DNA of 64,000 bases from positions 186,001 through 250,000 of the forward strand of contig NZ_VOEJ01000005.1 in assembly GCF_007846085.1 (NCBI RefSeq), given 5' to 3'. The notes under the pieces are model-generated. The model saw only the letters and a program-made list of their open reading frames with translations, did no database searches and was not told the origin of the DNA. Of this stretch, positions 1 to 8,241 are shown piece by piece (the stretch's first letter is position 1; every line of letters begins with the position of its first letter). The position numbers and the translations under genes were made by a program. This DNA comes from Mucilaginibacter pallidiroseus. GTDB taxonomy: Bacteria; Bacteroidota; Bacteroidia; Sphingobacteriales; Sphingobacteriaceae.

Positions 1-1
1 C

Positions 2-181
2 TTGCAGGCAGCGTCGCTGGCGGGCATCAGCATCACCGAAACTTCGGGCAAGTGGCCTTTGGGCAGCGGCAATAACCCCGGCGTAACCGGCCAGGCTCTC
101 ATAGGCGGCAAATTTAGCAATACCGACGAAAACCCGGGCAACAATCTATTCTCAACGCTTAACCTATCGGTTTTACATTAG
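2..181 (+). CDS. C-terminal end of an unidentified protein (partial)
   Basis: A reading frame runs in from the left edge and stops at TAG 179-181, so only the last 59 residues are visible. They are rich in Gly, Asn and Thr, with no Cys and no motif I recognise, and end in Leu-Ser-Val-Leu-His. The alternating polar/hydrophobic pattern of the last dozen residues would fit a beta strand of a secreted or surface protein, but that is weak inference. The next gene (arsR) starts 60 nt downstream with its own promoter, so this gene is probably not part of the ars operon. Confidence 0.5.
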   Translation: MQAASLAGISITETSGKWPLGSGNNPGVTGQALIGGKFSNTDENPGNNLFSTLNLSVLH

Positions 182-207
182 CATTACTGACCAATAAAAA
201 ATAAATA

Positions 208-242
208 TTGGATTAATATTATTTATCGTAATATTGCGATAA
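208..242 (+). promoter_or_regulatory. arsR promoter with overlapping ArsR operator palindrome
   Basis: TTATCG (223-228) and CGATAA (237-242) form the ends of a 20-bp inverted repeat, TTATCGTAATATTGCGATAA, with a single mismatched pair. A Bacteroidota-type promoter can be read as TTG (208-210), 18 nt, then TAATATTG (229-236), one base off TAnnTTTG. The -7 element therefore lies inside the palindrome, so bound ArsR would block RNA polymerase. The palindrome touches the arsR start codon, which implies a very short leader or none. The promoter assignment is inference; the palindrome is directly visible. Confidence 0.65.
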
Positions 243-571
243 TGGGAACTACCAAAGTTGAAGCATATACTGAAGCACAAAATTTACTTGCTGCGCAGCT
301 TAAGGCCATAGCCCACCCGGCACGAATAGCAATTTTACAGGAGTTGATAAAAGCCAACGCCTGCATTTGCGGCGACCTTGTAAGTGAATTGGGGCTTGCC
401 CAGGCAACAATATCGCAGCATCTTAAGGAGCTCAAAAGCGTTGGGCTTATCCAGGGCACTATTGAAGGAACCAGTATTTGCTATTGCATTGAACCGAAGG
501 CATGGCATAGCCTGCAAAAAAAAGTAAACGAACTATTTAACTCTTATAAAGAACTTAACACCTGCTGTTAA
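242..571 (+). CDS. arsR: ArsR/SmtB-family metalloregulator, arsenic operon repressor
   Basis: A 109-residue winged-helix repressor. The recognition region 'GLAQATISQHLKELKSVGLI' (about 51-70) is typical of ArsR/SmtB proteins. Just before it sits Cys41-x-Cys43, comparable to the As(III)-binding cysteines of plasmid ArsR; Cys80, Cys82 and a terminal Cys-Cys pair are further thiol ligands. Proteins of this family release DNA when they bind arsenite or antimonite. It is first of three tightly spaced genes: arsM follows after 32 nt and arsC 13 nt after that. The operator overlapping its start codon implies autorepression. The inducer could be another thiophilic metalloid, but the two downstream arsenic genes favour arsenite. 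Confidence 0.9.
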   Translation: MGTTKVEAYTEAQNLLAAQLKAIAHPARIAILQELIKANACICGDLVSELGLAQATISQHLKELKSVGLIQGTIEGTSICYCIEPKAWHSLQKKVNELFNSYKELNTCC

Positions 572-589
572 AAAAATTTACATTCATTA

Positions 590-605
590 ATCGCAATATT
601 ACAAT
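590..605 (+). promoter_or_regulatory. Second ArsR operator-like site before arsM
   Basis: ATCGCAATATTACAAT here matches the reverse complement of the site at 225-240 in 15 of 16 positions. It overlaps the arsM start codon just as the first site overlaps arsR. It may let ArsR control arsM separately or strengthen repression. No clear promoter of its own was found beside it. Confidence 0.55.
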
Positions 606-1458
606 GGAAACAAAATTAGGAACTGACGATAAGTTGAAAGAAATAGTAAGGCAAAAGTATAGTGAAATTGCTTTGCAGGATAAGGAAGACAATCAGGCAT
701 CATGCTGCGGTGCAGGCGGATGCTCAACCGAGGTTTATAACATCATGACGGATGATTACACAAACTTAAATGGCTACACCGCAGATGCAGACCTCGGTTT
801 AGGTTGCGGCTTGCCTACTCAATTTGCAAAAATTAAACAAGGCGATACGGTGATTGATCTGGGAAGCGGTGCAGGTAACGATTGTTTTGTTGCACGTGCG
901 GAAGCAGGCGACACCGGTAAGGTTATTGGTATTGATTTTACCCCCGCTATGATTGCAAAGGCCCGTACAAACGCCGAAAAATTAGGGTACAACAATGTTG
1001 AGTTCAGGCAAGGTGACATTGAAAGCATGCCCGTAACATCAAATGTTGCGGACGTGGTGGTGAGCAATTGCGTGCTTAACCTTGTTCCTAATAAAAATGG
1101 GGTGTTGAAGGAAATATACCGTGTTTTAAAGCCCGGTGCCCACTTCAGCATATCTGATGTTGTATTGGTTGGCGAGTTACCCGATGCTCTGCGGAAAGAC
1201 GCTGAAATGTATGCGGGCTGTGTATCCGGGGCGATACAGAAAAAGGACTACCTCGACTTGATAGCTGTTAATGGTTTTGTGAACGTGTCGATACAAAAAG
1301 AAAAACCGATTATCATTCCTGATGATATCTTAACAAATTACCTTAACGAAACTGACCTTAAAAGTTTTAAAAATGGTGCAACCGGCATTTACAGCATCAC
1401 GGTTTATGCAGAAAAGCCTTTAGGTGGTAATGTTTGCGCCGGTCCTGAGTGTTGCTAA
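604..1458 (+). CDS. arsM: Arsenite S-adenosylmethionine methyltransferase ArsM
   Basis: 284 residues, the usual ArsM length. The class I SAM-binding motif is 'DLGSGAGND' at 85-93, with the acidic 'GIDFTP' strand near 109-114. Three cysteines in conserved contexts, Cys68 (GLGCGLPT), Cys156 (SNCVLNL) and Cys206 (AGCVSGA), correspond to the As(III)-coordinating triad of characterised ArsM enzymes. Extra Cys pairs lie at 34-35 and at the C-terminus (ECC). The enzyme methylates arsenite stepwise to methylated and volatile species in the cytosol. It sits between the repressor and the arsenate reductase, so arsenate would be reduced by ArsC and the arsenite methylated here. Confidence 0.93.
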   Translation: METKLGTDDKLKEIVRQKYSEIALQDKEDNQASCCGAGGCSTEVYNIMTDDYTNLNGYTADADLGLGCGLPTQFAKIKQGDTVIDLGSGAGNDCFVARAEAGDTGKVIGIDFTPAMIAKARTNAEKLGYNNVEFRQGDIESMPVTSNVADVVVSNCVLNLVPNKNGVLKEIYRVLKPGAHFSISDVVLVGELPDALRKDAEMYAGCVSGAIQKKDYLDLIAVNGFVNVSIQKEKPIIIPDDILTNYLNETDLKSFKNGATGIYSITVYAEKPLGGNVCAGPECC

Positions 1459-1471
1459 TTAATTAAAAAAG

Positions 1472-1897
1472 ATGACAAACGTATTAATACTTTGTACGGG
1501 TAATAGTTGCCGCAGCCAAATGGCGGAGGGTTATCTACGGCATTTCACCGGTAACAAAATAAACATTTACAGCGCCGGGATTGAAACTCATGGCGTAAAC
1601 CCAAGGGCAATTGAAATTATGAGAAGGGATGGCATCGATATTTCAAAGCAAACATCAAACAATGTAAGCGAGTATTCCAGCATTCCGTTCGACTTTGTAA
1701 TAACGGTTTGCGATAACGCCCGCGAAAATTGCCCCTGGTTTTCATCTAAGGCGATCAAGCTACATCAAAATTTTCCCGACCCGGCAAAAGCATCAGGGAG
1801 TGAAGAAGAAATAACCGAAAGTTTTGATGCAGTACGTGATATGATAAAGCAGTATATCACAAAATTCGTGCAACAGTATCTAAGCGGGCTGAGATAA
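1472..1897 (+). CDS. arsC: Arsenate reductase ArsC, low-molecular-weight phosphatase type, thioredoxin-linked
   Basis: 141 residues with the P-loop Cys8-x5-Arg14 ('CTGNSCRS'), the resolving cysteines Cys80 and Cys87 ('VCDNARENC') and the general acid Asp103 ('FPDP'). These align with Cys10, Cys82, Cys89 and Asp105 of the thioredoxin-coupled staphylococcal enzyme with a constant shift of two residues. The two extra cysteines separate it from plain low-molecular-weight tyrosine phosphatases. It reduces arsenate to arsenite, feeding ArsM or an unlinked exporter. Last gene of the operon; a hairpin overlaps its stop codon. Confidence 0.92.
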   Translation: MTNVLILCTGNSCRSQMAEGYLRHFTGNKINIYSAGIETHGVNPRAIEIMRRDGIDISKQTSNNVSEYSSIPFDFVITVCDNARENCPWFSSKAIKLHQNFPDPAKASGSEEEITESFDAVRDMIKQYITKFVQQYLSGLR

Positions 1898-1909
1898 ACC
1901 AGCCTGCTT
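1882..1909. terminator. Hairpin between convergent arsC and kinase genes
   Basis: AAGCGGGCTG (1882-1891) can pair with CAGCCTGCTT (1900-1909) with one G:T pair, followed by A/T-rich sequence. It spans the arsC stop codon and ends just before the stop of the convergent kinase gene, so it may terminate in both directions. There is no long T-run, so it is only a probable terminator. Confidence 0.45.
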
Positions 1910-1910
1910 A

Positions 1911-3332
1911 TTAAAATATCCCCAAAAACTTTTTGCGTTTTTTCTTCTTCGGAGCAGACCAACGTTTTGTTTGTGGGCTATCGGTTTTGGCGGCAGCTAA
2001 AGAGTCGGCGCGGCGTTTACGGCGCATCATCTTGGCTACTTCAAGCTCTTCAACCGTTTTGGCTACCGCAGCCTCGTCATAAGCTCTATTTATAAACGGA
2101 GGCTTGGCAAATACACTATTTTTTAACAGCGGCCCACCGGGCGTATAAGTTGGCTTGGTAAAAATTGCGTATGCAAAAAGCACGGCAAATATCAGCAAGC
2201 CGGCTACGGTGAATGTCAAGACCTTTTTAGGGATGATGGCCAGTTTGGGGTTACGCTCATAACGGCCAGTTGCCGGGTTCTTTTTGGCGCCCGTTTCAAG
2301 CGCGTAAGCTTTAAGACCGGCCAGTTGGTCTTCATTTACCCTGATCGCCTCCTGCTGCGATTTAACTTCAGCCTGCAGGCGCTCGTTCTCGCTCAATAAA
2401 ACATCTTGCTGGCCCTGCCGCTCGCCATTCAGGCTGCCGGCAACAATCGCCTCCTGCAGCTCAATACCGCTGGCATAACGCTCACCGGGTTTCTTCTGCA
2501 AGCATTTATTTATAACTGATAGTAACCAAAATGGCACCTGCATTTCCAGGTGCTGTTTTTCATCGCTCCATGTTATGGGCAACGCAGCGTGGCGGGCAAC
2601 CATCAAATCGGGCACGGGCTTTTCCATGTGCGCAATCATTACGGTATTACGCGCCGTTTCGGTATGCCCTTCCAAAGGAAAAGGCACCTGGCCGGTAAGC
2701 AGCTCATACATGATTACGCCAAAGCTGTAAACATCGGTTTGCTCCAGCATGGTACCATCATGCTGCTCGGGTGCCATAAACTCAATTGCCCCGGCATTAC
2801 GGATACTGGTACGCCGTGCCTCGTCTGTAAGTATGGCCAATCCAAAATCAAGCAATACGTAATTGCCTGTGTTGATATTGTATTTTACGTTATTACTTTT
2901 AATATCGCCATGCTTTATACCCAGTTTATGGCAGTGAGCAAGCGCATTTGACAGTTGATATGCTACGCGAATCACTTCCTGCAGCATAAATATTCTTTCG
3001 TGAGGTGGCTGCAGCAAATCACAAAGATCAGGGCCCTCCACATACTCCATCTCTATGTAGGGTAATGAGCCGCTTTCGGTAATGCCCGAGCTTAAAAATT
3101 TTACGATGTTGGGGTTAGCAACCTCGTTAACCATTCGCATTTTGGCTACCTCATTGCTAAACGCGCGATAGTTTTTATCCTCGTCGCTTTCCGAATATAT
3201 AGGTGTTGGCAACAGCTTAACAGCGCTGATAATAGGCCCCATACGGCGGCCTTTATAAACAGAACCCTGCCCGCCCGACCGTAACGCACCTAAATTTTCA
3301 AGACCCTCTGTTATAGTAAATACTTTGCTCAT
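1911..3332 (-). CDS. Membrane-anchored Hanks-type serine/threonine protein kinase (kinase Y)
   Basis: 473 residues. The kinase domain is at about 10-295: Gly-rich loop 'GGQGSVYKG' (20-28), ATP lysine Lys39, catalytic loop His141-Gly-Asp143 with Lys145 and Asn148, Asp162-Phe-Gly, and Ala187-Pro-Glu. The Arg of the usual His-Arg-Asp is Gly, which makes it a 'non-RD' kinase. A coiled-coil-like stretch (310-345) leads to one transmembrane helix (371-391). The tail is about 80 external residues, strongly basic at the end (Lys/Arg runs), with no PASTA repeats. Its start overlaps the FHA gene stop by one base (TAATG), implying translational coupling. It aligns without gaps over residues 1-300 with the kinase at the other end of the cluster. 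Likely substrates are the neighbouring FHA and cell-wall proteins. Confidence 0.9.
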   Translation of the reverse strand: MSKVFTITEGLENLGALRSGGQGSVYKGRRMGPIISAVKLLPTPIYSESDEDKNYRAFSNEVAKMRMVNEVANPNIVKFLSSGITESGSLPYIEMEYVEGPDLCDLLQPPHERIFMLQEVIRVAYQLSNALAHCHKLGIKHGDIKSNNVKYNINTGNYVLLDFGLAILTDEARRTSIRNAGAIEFMAPEQHDGTMLEQTDVYSFGVIMYELLTGQVPFPLEGHTETARNTVMIAHMEKPVPDLMVARHAALPITWSDEKQHLEMQVPFWLLSVINKCLQKKPGERYASGIELQEAIVAGSLNGERQGQQDVLLSENERLQAEVKSQQEAIRVNEDQLAGLKAYALETGAKKNPATGRYERNPKLAIIPKKVLTFTVAGLLIFAVLFAYAIFTKPTYTPGGPLLKNSVFAKPPFINRAYDEAAVAKTVEELEVAKMMRRKRRADSLAAAKTDSPQTKRWSAPKKKKRKKFLGIF

Positions 3333-4117
3333 TAATTGCCCGGTTGATAACTAAACTCTAAAACAGCCGATTCGCCCAAAATAATCTGGTCGCCCTCGGC
3401 CAGTTGGTGGCCTATCGCTGTTGAACCTAATTTGATAATATCCTCGCTTTTTTCTGACCGGATCTTAACCTTGTTACGTGGTGGTACACCGCCTTCATCT
3501 GCATAAATGATAAACTTACCGGCTTCATTGTTCCACTCGATGTGGGCATGCTGGCGACTTACATACTTGTTGGCGTCGTTGCCACTGTCTGAAGGGAAAG
3601 CTATATGATTAGTGCGAAAAAAACCATCATCAGCCTGGGCCTTTTTATCACGCCCGATATTGATCTTGTCATTCCCCGATTTTACGTTATACTCCGGCTG
3701 ATCTGTTTCACCATTCAGCGCACGTAAATACGCCGAAGCTGTTTGTTTGATAAAATTTGTGCTCGTTTTTATGAAAAAGGCGGCATCTACTTTATCTCCC
3801 TTTACCGCTTCCGCCGGAATATCTTCACCAAAAATAACCTCAAAGGTCCACTGGTTAGGTAAGGCCACGGCGTAGTCGTCGGCAATACGCTGCACTTCAT
3901 TCTTAAAAATTTCAGGTTCTTCAAAGTAAACTGCGGCTTCGTACAACGGCCTGTCGGCTGCATTGCAATTCAGGTAAAGGTTAAGCCCCTTGATGTTGCC
4001 GCCTTCGCCACCCTCGGCTTTTTGCAATTCCTGCTTTATAAATTGCAGCAATTCATAACGAATGCTTTTTACATCATTCGGCCGATCCTCTTTTGCGTTA
4101 CTGAAAAAATTAAACAT
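3332..4117 (-). CDS. FHA-domain protein
   Basis: 261 residues, no signal peptide or membrane segment. A forkhead-associated domain occupies about 150-257: 'INIGRD' (152-157), 'SRQHAHIEWN' (187-196) with the Ser-Arg and His of phosphothreonine-binding FHA domains, then the strand '..KVKIRS..'. Residues 1-130 form a separate domain containing 'FKNEVQRIADDYAVALPNQW'. FHA domains bind phosphothreonine peptides, so the protein is likely an adaptor reading the kinases' marks. The N-terminal half is reminiscent in position and length of the N-terminal domain of actinobacterial FhaA, but I cannot establish homology by eye. It lies between the wall synthase (56 nt gap) and kinase Y (1-base overlap). 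Confidence 0.88.
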   Translation of the reverse strand: MFNFFSNAKEDRPNDVKSIRYELLQFIKQELQKAEGGEGGNIKGLNLYLNCNAADRPLYEAAVYFEEPEIFKNEVQRIADDYAVALPNQWTFEVIFGEDIPAEAVKGDKVDAAFFIKTSTNFIKQTASAYLRALNGETDQPEYNVKSGNDKINIGRDKKAQADDGFFRTNHIAFPSDSGNDANKYVSRQHAHIEWNNEAGKFIIYADEGGVPPRNKVKIRSEKSEDIIKLGSTAIGHQLAEGDQIILGESAVLEFSYQPGN

Positions 4118-4173
4118 GATACTTAATTGTGATATTATAAACCGCGATAATTATCAATAAACCCCCGTATTAT

Positions 4174-7100
4174 TTAGTTGTTTGCAGGGCTAATGCTTTT
4201 AATATAACCCCTTTTTAAAAGATTTGGTATAATGTGCTGGCCGGCCAGTTTTACCGCGTCTGACGAGCCCTTGGTAGATTCGATACGGATACACACTACC
4301 ACGTTGCCCCCACCCATTTGTTTGGGTGCAAAAAATACATACCAGCCATCATTAATCTGCTCGCCCTTCCAGATACGCTCGGGTGTACCTGTTTTACCCG
4401 CGACAGCAAGGCCAAGCGCGTAAGCTTTTGGTGCGCTTTGCTCAATCATATACTTACGCATCAACTGGGCATATTGCGGGTTGCTTACTATCTTGATACC
4501 CGGCTTCACTTGCGTTGTAGAGTCGCTTACCTTAAGTACGTACCTGTTATTTGGCATGGTGCCATTATTGGCAATACCAGATGCGAGGCGGGCCACCGCA
4601 GCAGGTGTGGCAATGAGCTCGCCTTGCCCCCAGGCCATACCGGATATACCCTTTGCCCTTGTTTTACGGATGTTGTTAGGATTATACCGCGGCTTGGTAT
4701 TGAACTCGGTTTTACGCCACAGTTCGCGCCACTTTTCTTCCTGCTTTGCGTTTTCCGCATCACGGCCATAATAGTAACCGCCTACACCATGTAAAAACAT
4801 ACCTGTTTGCATGTAAAGTGTAGCCATATACTCCTGCAGGTGTTCCTGATTGGCCAACTTGATAAAATATACGTTATTTGATTTGGCAATGGCTCTTTCA
4901 AGAGTAATAGTACCTGTTTCATCCGGCTCGAAACCTTTGGTACGGATGCGCTCGTTCATGGCTACATTATATGTTTTGGCCGCAGCCGCCATGCCCAATT
5001 TATTAAATGATGCCAAACCGGTGATAAGCTTTGCTGTTGAGCCGGGTTGCGTTGCCTGGGTAAAGCCAAGGTCGGCGGTGGTCATCCAGCCTGCAAGCTG
5101 GTTTTGCTCGGCAGTAGTCATAGTCAGCTTTTCCCAATTATGCACAGGTGGCAAAGGGTATACGGCTGATGTAAGCACATCCCCTGTGTTCGACTCCATT
5201 ACCACTACAGATACACGATTATCCAGCAATGATGTATCCTGCTCCATGGATTGCTCAATTGCTGTTTGCAACCCGGCATCCATCGTAAGTTTAACATCAC
5301 GGTTGCGGTTTTTAAATGCCTCAACTTCATTACTGTTTATGCCTGCCAATAGCAATGGCGACAGCGCGCTGTAGTCCTTACGCACAACTGTCATTTCTTT
5401 AACCCCCCTTGCCAAAAACCTGTCTTCACGGTAGCGGTTAGCTGTGATGTTCATCTTTTTTGTGGGCAGTTTAAAACCCCGCAGCTCGGCAGCGTGCTCG
5501 TACTCGGCAAAGTAACCATTGCTGCTGCCATTAAACACTCCTGTATTTGCATCGCCTGTCCAAAAAAACATTTTCTCCTCAAAAGGATAATACCTATCCA
5601 GCCTTTTATGCTCGACCGAATCGATATTGTATGCCTGCGCACCTGCATCCGCTAATTTTGCACGCTGCTTTCTTACCAGTTCGGGCTTGCTGGTAGCCAG
5701 TAAAACGCCATACCTGTCATACAAGTTACCCGCCTGCAAACGGTTCATTAATATACCAATGCGCGGATTGTAGCTAAACATGCGTGCGCCGCTTTTATCG
5801 GCCACCAGCGCAGGTTGCACCACCCAGCGCGAATTATCAAATAAATAGCTGGATACATTTACGCCCAATAAAATAATGCCCGCAAAGGCTGCTATTAGTG
5901 CAGGTACCAGGTTACGATCCTGTTGTTGAGATATGTAACCCATTTGCACAGGCGTACCGCGCACCAAAGAGGCTGACAGCAAAAAGCCCGATGCCACCAT
6001 GTTGGCCACCAAAGATGAGCCTCCATAACTTTGAAAAGGCAATGATACGCCTGACAGCGGCAGAGCTCCTGTAGAACCACCTGCGATGAGCAGGAACTGC
6101 ACGAATGTTGATATGCCTATACCTGCGCACAAATAGAACAGGAAAGGTGTACCCGTTCGCCGCCCAATGATAATAGAGCGATGCAGGTATAGCAAGAACA
6201 TCACAAAAATGCAGATGATACCTGTAAAGCCAAACTCTTCGCCCATGGATGGCAATATCATATCGGTATGCGCCTCGGGAATGGTTTTGGCAAAGCCCTC
6301 ACCTACACCCTGCCCGCTAACGCCGCCACTGCTTATGGCCCAAAGGCCGTTTGCTACCTGGTCGCCGCCGTAAACCTCGTTGTTCCATGCATCCTGCCAA
6401 ATAGCTTTACGGTCAACAAGGCGTTGTACCGGCCCGGGGAATATCTTGCCTAAGTACGGCACTTGGTCTATGGTTAAAAAGGCTGCCATGATAACCAGCA
6501 CCATAATGGCCGACTCGCTCAGCTGCTTGCGTTTAAATAGCATGATAAGCCCTACAACCGCAAAGGTAGCAAGGGCAGATATCCACTCTACTTTCACTAT
6601 CCAGCTTATTATTACATAGGTGACTACCGCTATGGCCATAAACATAAAATCGCCACGGGAAAATGAGAATAACGCGATAAACGTAAAACAAACAACCATT
6701 GCCGGGCCTAAATCGCCCAATATTAAAAACAGCAGTAAAGTCACCAATATGGCCATGAGGGCAAACCAAAAAAACGACCAGCGCTTTGTCCAACTGGTAT
6801 ATTCGCTTATCAGCTTTTCATTGGCTGCAAAAAATCCCGCAAGGAAAAATATAACCAGGTACTTAACAAACTCGCTGGGCTGGAAACCAAAAAGATTTAC
6901 TTTAACCCCGCTACCTTCGGGGCCGGTACCAAATACAATGGTCATGGCCAACAGGCCCGTTGCTGCAATTATCCATGGCCAGCCGTTTGCTGCACTACGC
7001 ACATTCTTGAAAGCAAACATGCGGTACACGGCCGAATCCGGTGTGAAGCGACGCAGACTAAACTGCATTACAACCAGCATGGCAATTACACCTATACCAA

Positions 7101-8241
7101 GGTAGGTAAGCATATCTTTGGCCAAAAAACGATCTCGTAAAGGATCCTGCAAGCTCAGGAGCGTAAGGAATGACAGCCCTGTGAGCAGCATGATAACCGG
7201 CAAGATCAATTGATCTGCCATTGAAAACTTCCAGGAAAGGATGATATGCAGGAATAAGAAGGCTCCTATAAAGCTGCCCGCTATGATCCAGAACCAGGAG
7301 TTAAAGTCTGCCGGTGTGCGTACTATAAACGACTTTTCTTTCTTAAGAATATTAAAATCGCGTGTTGAAAACAACCTGATGGTATGCGGCGACTGGCTAA
7401 ATGTAAGCTCTACATTCTCGTCTAAATCCTGCACACCTTGTGAGGTGCCAAACTGATATCCGGGCTGCAAAGGCAAAACTTTAAAGGCCTTGCCGGCAGG
7501 TAAATTTTTAAATGAAAATTTCCCGCTTGCATCTGTACGGGCATAAGCAATAAGCGATTGCAGATGGCGCTTGCCGGCACTATCGGGCAGGTAAACCTTC
7601 GACAGATTGTTACCGTTTTCCTTTATTGGTCGGGTATCTTCTGAAAGTTCGTCTGTGATAAGACTATCTTGCGGCAACACCATTTGCAGGCGAATTAAGA
7701 CACCACTAACCGGCACTTTTTTATTGAGTATAATGCCGCTTATGCTGTAGTTACCCATGCCTAAATCGTTTACAGCATTAACAGCCGGCGGATTTTTGCG
7801 TTCCTGGCTAAATCGTAATGAATCGTCGCCGGTATAACCCAATAACGACCGCGATGCAGTTACCCGGCTTTTGAAGGACTCCCCACCCTGCTCAAATGCA
7901 TCGTCTGCATTAAGATAATACTTACGTTTATTGAGTTCCCCAACGTTATCAATGGCCTCGCCTGTGCCAATATTATTGCCTATGGTTTGGGTAATCAAGT
8001 CAATGTCGCGCTTATCTTCCAGGTAATAACCTTTGGTAAGCATTATCTTGGTTTTACCTGCCGGATCTTTTGCATTAAGGTTAACCATGGTACCCGCCTG
8101 CAGGCGTTTGTCTACATTGGCAAACCGGGTTTGCAGTACGGTATAAAGCCTGAAAAACAAAAAGCCGAACAAAACGGCGATAAGGAACAGGAACAAGCGC
8201 TCTTTGGTGCGCTTAATTTTTACAGGACTATCGGGTTGCAT
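4174..8241 (-). CDS. SEDS glycosyltransferase (RodA/FtsW) fused to class B penicillin-binding transpeptidase
   Basis: 1355 residues, about the sum of a RodA and a PBP2. Order: N-terminal membrane helix (14-35); external region to about 315 with a carboxypeptidase-regulatory-like fold at 160-280 ('TDASGKFSFKNLPAGKAF'); about ten membrane helices of a SEDS domain (317-765) with the catalytic-type Asp660 in 'EAHTDMILPSMGEEFG'; a helix at about 780-801 that would serve as the PBP anchor; then the periplasmic PBP. The PBP keeps all three motifs: Ser1068-x-x-Lys1071 ('QPGSTAKL'), Ser1121-Asn-Asn and Lys1283-Thr-Gly-Thr. One chain can therefore polymerise lipid II and cross-link the strand. Its start overlaps the phosphatase gene by 14 nt. 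Such pairs are normally two proteins (RodA-PBP2, FtsW-PBP3). Confidence 0.92.
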   Translation of the reverse strand: MQPDSPVKIKRTKERLFLFLIAVLFGFLFFRLYTVLQTRFANVDKRLQAGTMVNLNAKDPAGKTKIMLTKGYYLEDKRDIDLITQTIGNNIGTGEAIDNVGELNKRKYYLNADDAFEQGGESFKSRVTASRSLLGYTGDDSLRFSQERKNPPAVNAVNDLGMGNYSISGIILNKKVPVSGVLIRLQMVLPQDSLITDELSEDTRPIKENGNNLSKVYLPDSAGKRHLQSLIAYARTDASGKFSFKNLPAGKAFKVLPLQPGYQFGTSQGVQDLDENVELTFSQSPHTIRLFSTRDFNILKKEKSFIVRTPADFNSWFWIIAGSFIGAFLFLHIILSWKFSMADQLILPVIMLLTGLSFLTLLSLQDPLRDRFLAKDMLTYLGIGVIAMLVVMQFSLRRFTPDSAVYRMFAFKNVRSAANGWPWIIAATGLLAMTIVFGTGPEGSGVKVNLFGFQPSEFVKYLVIFFLAGFFAANEKLISEYTSWTKRWSFFWFALMAILVTLLLFLILGDLGPAMVVCFTFIALFSFSRGDFMFMAIAVVTYVIISWIVKVEWISALATFAVVGLIMLFKRKQLSESAIMVLVIMAAFLTIDQVPYLGKIFPGPVQRLVDRKAIWQDAWNNEVYGGDQVANGLWAISSGGVSGQGVGEGFAKTIPEAHTDMILPSMGEEFGFTGIICIFVMFLLYLHRSIIIGRRTGTPFLFYLCAGIGISTFVQFLLIAGGSTGALPLSGVSLPFQSYGGSSLVANMVASGFLLSASLVRGTPVQMGYISQQQDRNLVPALIAAFAGIILLGVNVSSYLFDNSRWVVQPALVADKSGARMFSYNPRIGILMNRLQAGNLYDRYGVLLATSKPELVRKQRAKLADAGAQAYNIDSVEHKRLDRYYPFEEKMFFWTGDANTGVFNGSSNGYFAEYEHAAELRGFKLPTKKMNITANRYREDRFLARGVKEMTVVRKDYSALSPLLLAGINSNEVEAFKNRNRDVKLTMDAGLQTAIEQSMEQDTSLLDNRVSVVVMESNTGDVLTSAVYPLPPVHNWEKLTMTTAEQNQLAGWMTTADLGFTQATQPGSTAKLITGLASFNKLGMAAAAKTYNVAMNERIRTKGFEPDETGTITLERAIAKSNNVYFIKLANQEHLQEYMATLYMQTGMFLHGVGGYYYGRDAENAKQEEKWRELWRKTEFNTKPRYNPNNIRKTRAKGISGMAWGQGELIATPAAVARLASGIANNGTMPNNRYVLKVSDSTTQVKPGIKIVSNPQYAQLMRKYMIEQSAPKAYALGLAVAGKTGTPERIWKGEQINDGWYVFFAPKQMGGGNVVVCIRIESTKGSSDAVKLAGQHIIPNLLKRGYIKSISPANN

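Noticed and set aside
2550..2951. 133-codon plus-strand frame opposite the kinase gene
   Set aside because: Lies wholly inside the kinase domain coding sequence; a matching shadow appears opposite the paralogous kinase, as expected from conserved codons.
4232..7456. Several plus-strand reading frames of 60-174 codons opposite the SEDS-PBP gene
   Set aside because: They are antisense shadows of a well-supported gene; their translations lack domain motifs and normal composition.
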